DNA from: Erigeron canadensis
Lineage: Eukaryota > Streptophyta > Magnoliopsida > Asterales > Asteraceae
DNA length: 64,000 nt
Direction of reading: 5' to 3'
Assembly: GCF_010389155.1 (NCBI RefSeq)
Contig: NC_057766.1
Location: 32,931,516 to 32,995,515, forward strand
The notes under the pieces are model-generated. The model was not told the DNA's origin. It saw only the letters and a list, made by a program, of their open reading frames with translations, and did not search any database. The position numbers were made by a program, and so were the translations under genes. Positions 59,369 through 64,000 of this stretch are shown piece by piece; position 1 is the first letter of the stretch, and each line of letters begins with the position of its first letter.

Positions 59369-61897
59369 TTATTTATATTTTCTTAAGATATTATAAAAAT
59401 TTAATAATAAAAGGTACTTTTTGTCATTTGTTATAATTTAAATTCAGATTCCTCAGTTAAATTGCGTTGAATTCTGTCAACTAAATAAATGACAAATTAT
59501 AAAACTTCCTGATTTTTTATTTTTTTAAAAATTGCGTTGAATTCTGTGAACCAATTCTTTTAACATATTTTAACTATTTCAAAAACATTCTACAAATCAA
59601 ACCTCCTAAATAGTGACATAAAAAAAAAAAAACTTTAAATATTTACAATGGGGTCGGGAATCGAACTCGATGGTACAACCACTACTCAAACCAATATATA
59701 TTCCATTATTTAAAGTAGTTCGGCAGGAGTTATTTATATTTAATTTTGTTAAAGTTAAAAACTCCTTTAAATATACCTAAAAGTTAAGGTTAGAAATTGA
59801 ACACCTAAATTAGAAAGAAATGGCACAACCACTCAACACTAATATTATAGACATTCAAAAATTAGTAGAAGTAACAGAAAGTTTTCTCTAACATTTAGCT
59901 GGTTTCCTTCAGAATGATAGGGAGATTTCCACCGCCATGTTCTTGGATTCACTGTGTTGATGATATGGTTGATCTCTACCAGACGATGAAAAGGCATGCC
60001 GTTGAGTCTAATTAACAATTAATATTTGAAAATTAGTGACATATCATCAATGTAATTAACACCGCTCCAACCCATAGCTAGCATGCACATTGCATGTGTG
60101 ACATTTGACAACGTACTAAATGTGTGGTTTCATTTGTTTCGTTGATCTTACGGTTATGTAATGTGATTAATTATGTGAATTGGATTTATAGAAAAATATT
60201 ATTTGAAATGGTTTTATAACCCGTTTCAAATGTTAAAGTGAAGACAATAATTGCGACGACAACCCGGCCAGACGTTGTTGCTAAATGGTGTTTTTGTTGC
60301 AATGCCATAATATTACAAACTGACCAATTGGTCATCTTTTCGTACAAATTAGTAGTTTGAAGAGCAGTTTTATACTTATGTATCTGGTTAAGTTATGCAT
60401 TTCTATGCCTATATATATATATATATATAAATTAATAGGTTTAATTTTGGCTCATATATAAATTAACATATATTCCTTGTTACGTGTGGAACCTTTAATT
60501 AGTATTCGTGTGTTATATAGTGACATTTCACACATACATAGCTCAAGGCGATGGTGACTCTAGTGGCCACACCAAAAGAAGTGAACTGGAAATTTTACTG
60601 GTACGTACTTGTGTTCAACTCATCTTTGTTCATGGTTGATGATATATATCGTGCTACTATATTTGTATAGTCACAATCAACAATAAAAGCTTCAACGATG
60701 AGATGTTGTGTCAACAATTTGATAATTATATATACAAAAATACTTGTAAATGACACATACATGATATGATATTATATCAAGGAAAATGTAGAATAATAAA
60801 CATAACAAAACGACGCGCATTGCAATGTCCGATATCTACGTACGGGAGAAGATCACTTACATAATTGCTTTCGAAAGGAGTAGCCTAACAAATTGGATGT
60901 CTTAAGAGCGGCAAATTAAACATGTAATAACTTAATTATGTTGGAAATCACAGGCACAAAACTCAACACACTAATATGTATGTAAATATAGATATGCAGA
61001 GAAAGACAAAACATGTAATAACAATTTCCCATTTAATTAGCAACTCATCCCATTTAATTAACAATTTCCCATGTAATAACACCACCCTCTTGGGCGAACC
61101 GTCCCTTAGGCGAACCACACAGGTCGCCCTTTGTTTCTTTGACTTTTGCGTGAACCAAGAAAAGGACATAGAATTTGATTTCTTTTTATTATTTTTTTTC
61201 TCATATATATACAACAGTTCCCTATTGCACATCCCACATGACACAATTTGTCACACTATCTAAAATTCACTCATTTTCATATTTTTTTAATAGACAACTC
61301 TTCTTACCTCACATCACATATGACAGAAGTCACCCCTCCTTCCCAAACCTCCCACTCCTTCTAGTCTAAGATAACAATGTTTTGCACTATTATAAGTCGC
61401 TATTAAAGTATTAATAATAGTCACACTGAAATACTATTAAATGTTTTGCATAAGAAATCTAATCAAATTCATTGATTCCTAATGTTGTTCTCCTTCTAAT
61501 AAAATTTCAATTAATTATTATAAAAAGTTGAAAGTGACGTTGCGCTTATACTCAATAATTCCATATATAGGCCCGGTGGCAATGTATTTGGTGATCATTG
61601 ATAAGATTTTTGACTGTATTACTTGGAAAATGATATTAATTTAACTATAATTGATTTATTTACTACATATATGGTTTATAAACTTGTACAGTGTGTTATA
61701 AAAGTTATACTATGTGATAAAGAAATCAATCTTTGTAATATCAATATCCCTTCCCTTACTTTAAATATTTTAGTCCAAGTCTTACTTTTCATATTTATAA
61801 AGATAATTTATTGTGGGGTGTTTTGAAAATCTTGATTTGGTTTCAGATATTCGTATAGCTTAAAAAGTAAAAATAAAATGGTACACTTGTAGTAAAA
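59369..61897. other. AT-rich spacer, no gene recognised
   Basis: Open frames here are short and unconvincing. Near 60,551 a frame MVTLVATPKEVNWKFYW precedes a GTACGT donor-like word and could be a first exon, but nothing downstream supports it. CCCATTTAATTA and CCCATGTAATAAC words repeat at 61,005-61,085. Confidence 0.5.
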
Positions 61898-62107
61898 CTA
61901 GAGAGTACACGTGCAATACAACGACAATAACGGAGACGGTTGGTGGCGGGGTGGTGACGGTGGCGGCAGTAGCGGCGGTAGTGGTTGTAACGATAGTGTT
62001 ATTATTATTAGAGGAATCAAACAAGAGTAGAGGAGTAAAAATATTTTTAAAAAATGCTGAATTTTTTAAAATAGAGGAATCCAGTTTGATTTATAAATGA
62101 TTATAGA
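61898..62107 (-). mobile_element. Possible mini-Helitron relative
   Basis: In minus sense a CTAG end lies at 61898-61901 next to a GC-rich stretch (GGTGGCGGGGTGGTGACGGTGG in plus sense) like the other members of the family. The 5' end near 62,107 (TCTATAATC) lacks the expected preceding A, so the span is tentative. Confidence 0.35.
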
Positions 62108-63861
62108 AAAGAAAAAAAAATCTATTAAGCATAGATTTCAGGTCGAAAAGTGTTCATTCCCCTTAAAAGTGAAACATATATGAAAAGTTTTTGATCTTAT
62201 TCGTGTAAATCTCTTTTAAATAACATAGTTTAAGGATAGGCATATTATGACCCGAAAACCCGAGACTCCTTAGGCCCGTCCAAACCTGACCCGAGCCGAC
62301 TTGCATGAAAAAATAGTGAATCGAGTCACAGGTTCAATTTTGTTTACACTGTTAAGTTCCGAGCTGGGTTTTGACCCCTATTCATGCGTAACATAGAGTC
62401 ATCTTTGAGATGGGTGTAAAGTGTAAATCGTACAAGAACACAAACTTTATGGGGTCTAAAAAACTTCCCAATCTATATATCATGTTTATGTTAACTATAT
62501 ATTTAAAATATATTTACACCTAACTTTATTTTTGAAGATCTTATCTATATTATTCGAACAAGTCTTCTAAAAACTCAACTACGGCCCTGCCTAGCGACTT
62601 CCGGCGACATGTACCAAAAATGTGTGGCTTTGTCTCCTGATCATATATCATAGTAAGCATACTATATATCTTCACATAGATATACAAGATCTTGATAATC
62701 CCTTTATGCAACACGTCGGTCTCTATATTTGCATGTTTGGGTTGTGAAACTAGCTCATTCATATCTCAACTGATTTTTGGCCCTAAAACGAACTTGTAAA
62801 ATAATAATTTAACGACTATAAATGTTACCTTGACTACACTAATGTAATATATTTTTCTCTTATTTGTAATTTGCTTGAAACTCGAATTAAAGGTTAACGA
62901 AAAAACTTCTAAGAAAATGAACTTTGTAAAACTAAATATTTCGATCAGACTCTATTGGTTTATTTGCTTACAATATATTCATCTCAATTATAAAAGATAA
63001 AGTTTAAAAGTAGACTGATAAAGTGATAATGGCGTAAAATCTTACTGTAGTTGGCTACCTAATTTGTTTACAATTTTTTTTAATTTTTTTTTAAAGGTAT
63101 GGATCGCTCACAATAGGGGGATCTAGTTTAATTATGTTGTCTTAACCGGATCCGCGCTAAAGAGCCTCGAATACCTAGTAGGAGGAGAAACCTCTAGCTA
63201 AACCGGGTGAAGACACGACATTTAATTGGGATAATATATTGTCTCAAATCTGTTTCACTGAAAAACTTTATTTGTAATATTCCTTTAAATATTTTTCTTA
63301 TGTCTTGAACTCGAGATCTTCAGCATGTAAAGGTAGTGCTCAACTACTGAACTATAATGGGAATTTATCTCAAATGTGAAAAAGAGATGCTTAAAAATAG
63401 ACTCATTAAAAGTTGGAAGCTAGCCCAAAGCTATATCATAAGTCGCAGTTTTTTCTTAATTAAGACACATAATATATACATTAAAGATAAATGATTACTC
63501 AAATCCACTTATCATTGATCAACCTGGTCAAATTTGTGACTTTTTATTATGAATAACGACATAGTGTTTTTGGCTTGTTACCAAAAGCGAAAAACAAAAA
63601 CAAAATATAGCTCTCAAAGTTATGAATAAAATGAATATAAAGGTTTTACAAGGTAATATCAAAAATAACAAACCAAGAAAACATCGTCTCATGTGGTTTG
63701 TTCACCTCCAACATAGACCATGCATTGGTTAGAAGATAAGATGTATACCGAAAGACATTTAAAGACTTCACCTACTTGTGTTTGCCATATTTACATCTTG
63801 TGATAATTTTAGCCACCGGAGATAATTTCAAAAATCGATTCATAAAAAATAAAAAAATATA
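62108..63861. other. AT-rich spacer
   Basis: No gene is visible. A CCCGA-rich island occurs at 62,250-62,310. A block at 63,095-63,230 (AATAGGGGGATCTAG...GGTGAAGACACGACATTTAATTGGG) is less AT-rich and may be a retrotransposon fragment. Confidence 0.5.
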
Positions 63862-64000
63862 CTCCCACCGTCTCAATTTAAATATTCAAATTTGATTTGT
63901 TGGTTTTTTTTTTCTCTAACTTTGTCCGTAAATATTTTTGTTTATATAATATAATACCTAATGAAAGTTACATCAATAAAAAATACATCCAAAACTCAAT
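63862..64000. mobile_element. Stowaway-type MITE, cut by the window end
   Basis: After TA it begins CTCCCACCGTCTCAATTTAA. Its interior (TTTGTCCGTAAATATTTTTG, ATGAAAGTTACATCAA, AAAACTCAAT) parallels the 17.8-kb Stowaway. The right end lies outside the window. Confidence 0.7.

Noticed and set aside
58262..59400. Tourist-like MITE suggested by GGGGTGTTTGGTTGG
   Set aside because: No matching right terminus or target duplication was found. The following DNA is nearly pure A/T and cannot be bounded.
60551..60601. Possible first exon MVTLVATPKEVNWKFYW before a GTACGT donor
   Set aside because: Too short, with no downstream exon or recognisable family.

Overview
The window is nuclear DNA from a flowering plant, very probably a eudicot. 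It has GT-AG spliced genes, AT-rich spacers, many small DNA transposons and LTR retrotransposons whose primer-binding sites match initiator-methionine tRNA. The repeat families (mini-Helitrons with GC-rich ends, large LTRs starting TGTAACA) resemble what I know from Asteraceae, but that placement is only a guess. Three protein-coding genes look intact: two tandem cullin-3 genes on the minus strand (8.5-16.6 kb) and one ABCB19-type ABC transporter on the plus strand (43.7-51.1 kb). Everything else is spacer, transposon or gene relic.

Layout. 1-8.5 kb: no gene. It holds a 639-bp TIR element and a miniature LTR retrotransposon (minus strand, 5-bp target duplication) whose 3' LTR is split by a 2,057-bp solo LTR with its own 5-bp target duplication. 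8.5-16.6 kb: two head-to-tail CUL3 copies, each two exons and 733 codons, with 3' flank and intron also duplicated. 17-19 kb: an unrecognised short ORF, a Stowaway MITE and a Tourist-like MITE. 19.3-24.7 kb: a complete but coding-dead Ty3/Gypsy element with nearly identical LTRs. 25-28 kb: a Helitron-like 3' end followed by a probable large LTR.

28-45 kb is the most informative part. A segment upstream of ABCB19 plus ABCB19 exons 3-4 is present twice in the same order (28.06-32.87 kb and 36.62-45.5 kb). The left copy has lost about 6 kb, including the promoter and exons 1-2, and carries a nonsense codon. Comparing the two copies shows empty and filled sites for a Helitron, a hAT-like MITE, a 1.1-kb inverted-repeat element and another MITE. 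Between the copies lies a 1.3-kb near-perfect inverted repeat with two exon-like pieces that splice in silico into an open frame. 51-64 kb is gene-poor and very AT-rich, with Helitrons, Stowaways and other MITEs.

Function. CUL3 is the scaffold of CUL3-RBX1-BTB ubiquitin ligases. ABCB19 is a plasma-membrane exporter linked to auxin and brassinosteroid transport. In Arabidopsis both touch phototropin signalling, but nothing here shows that their nearness is functional. I found no clearly undescribed gene system. The best leads are the inverted-repeat locus with captured exons, the duplicated ABCB19 relic with its dated insertions, and the nested LTR elements.
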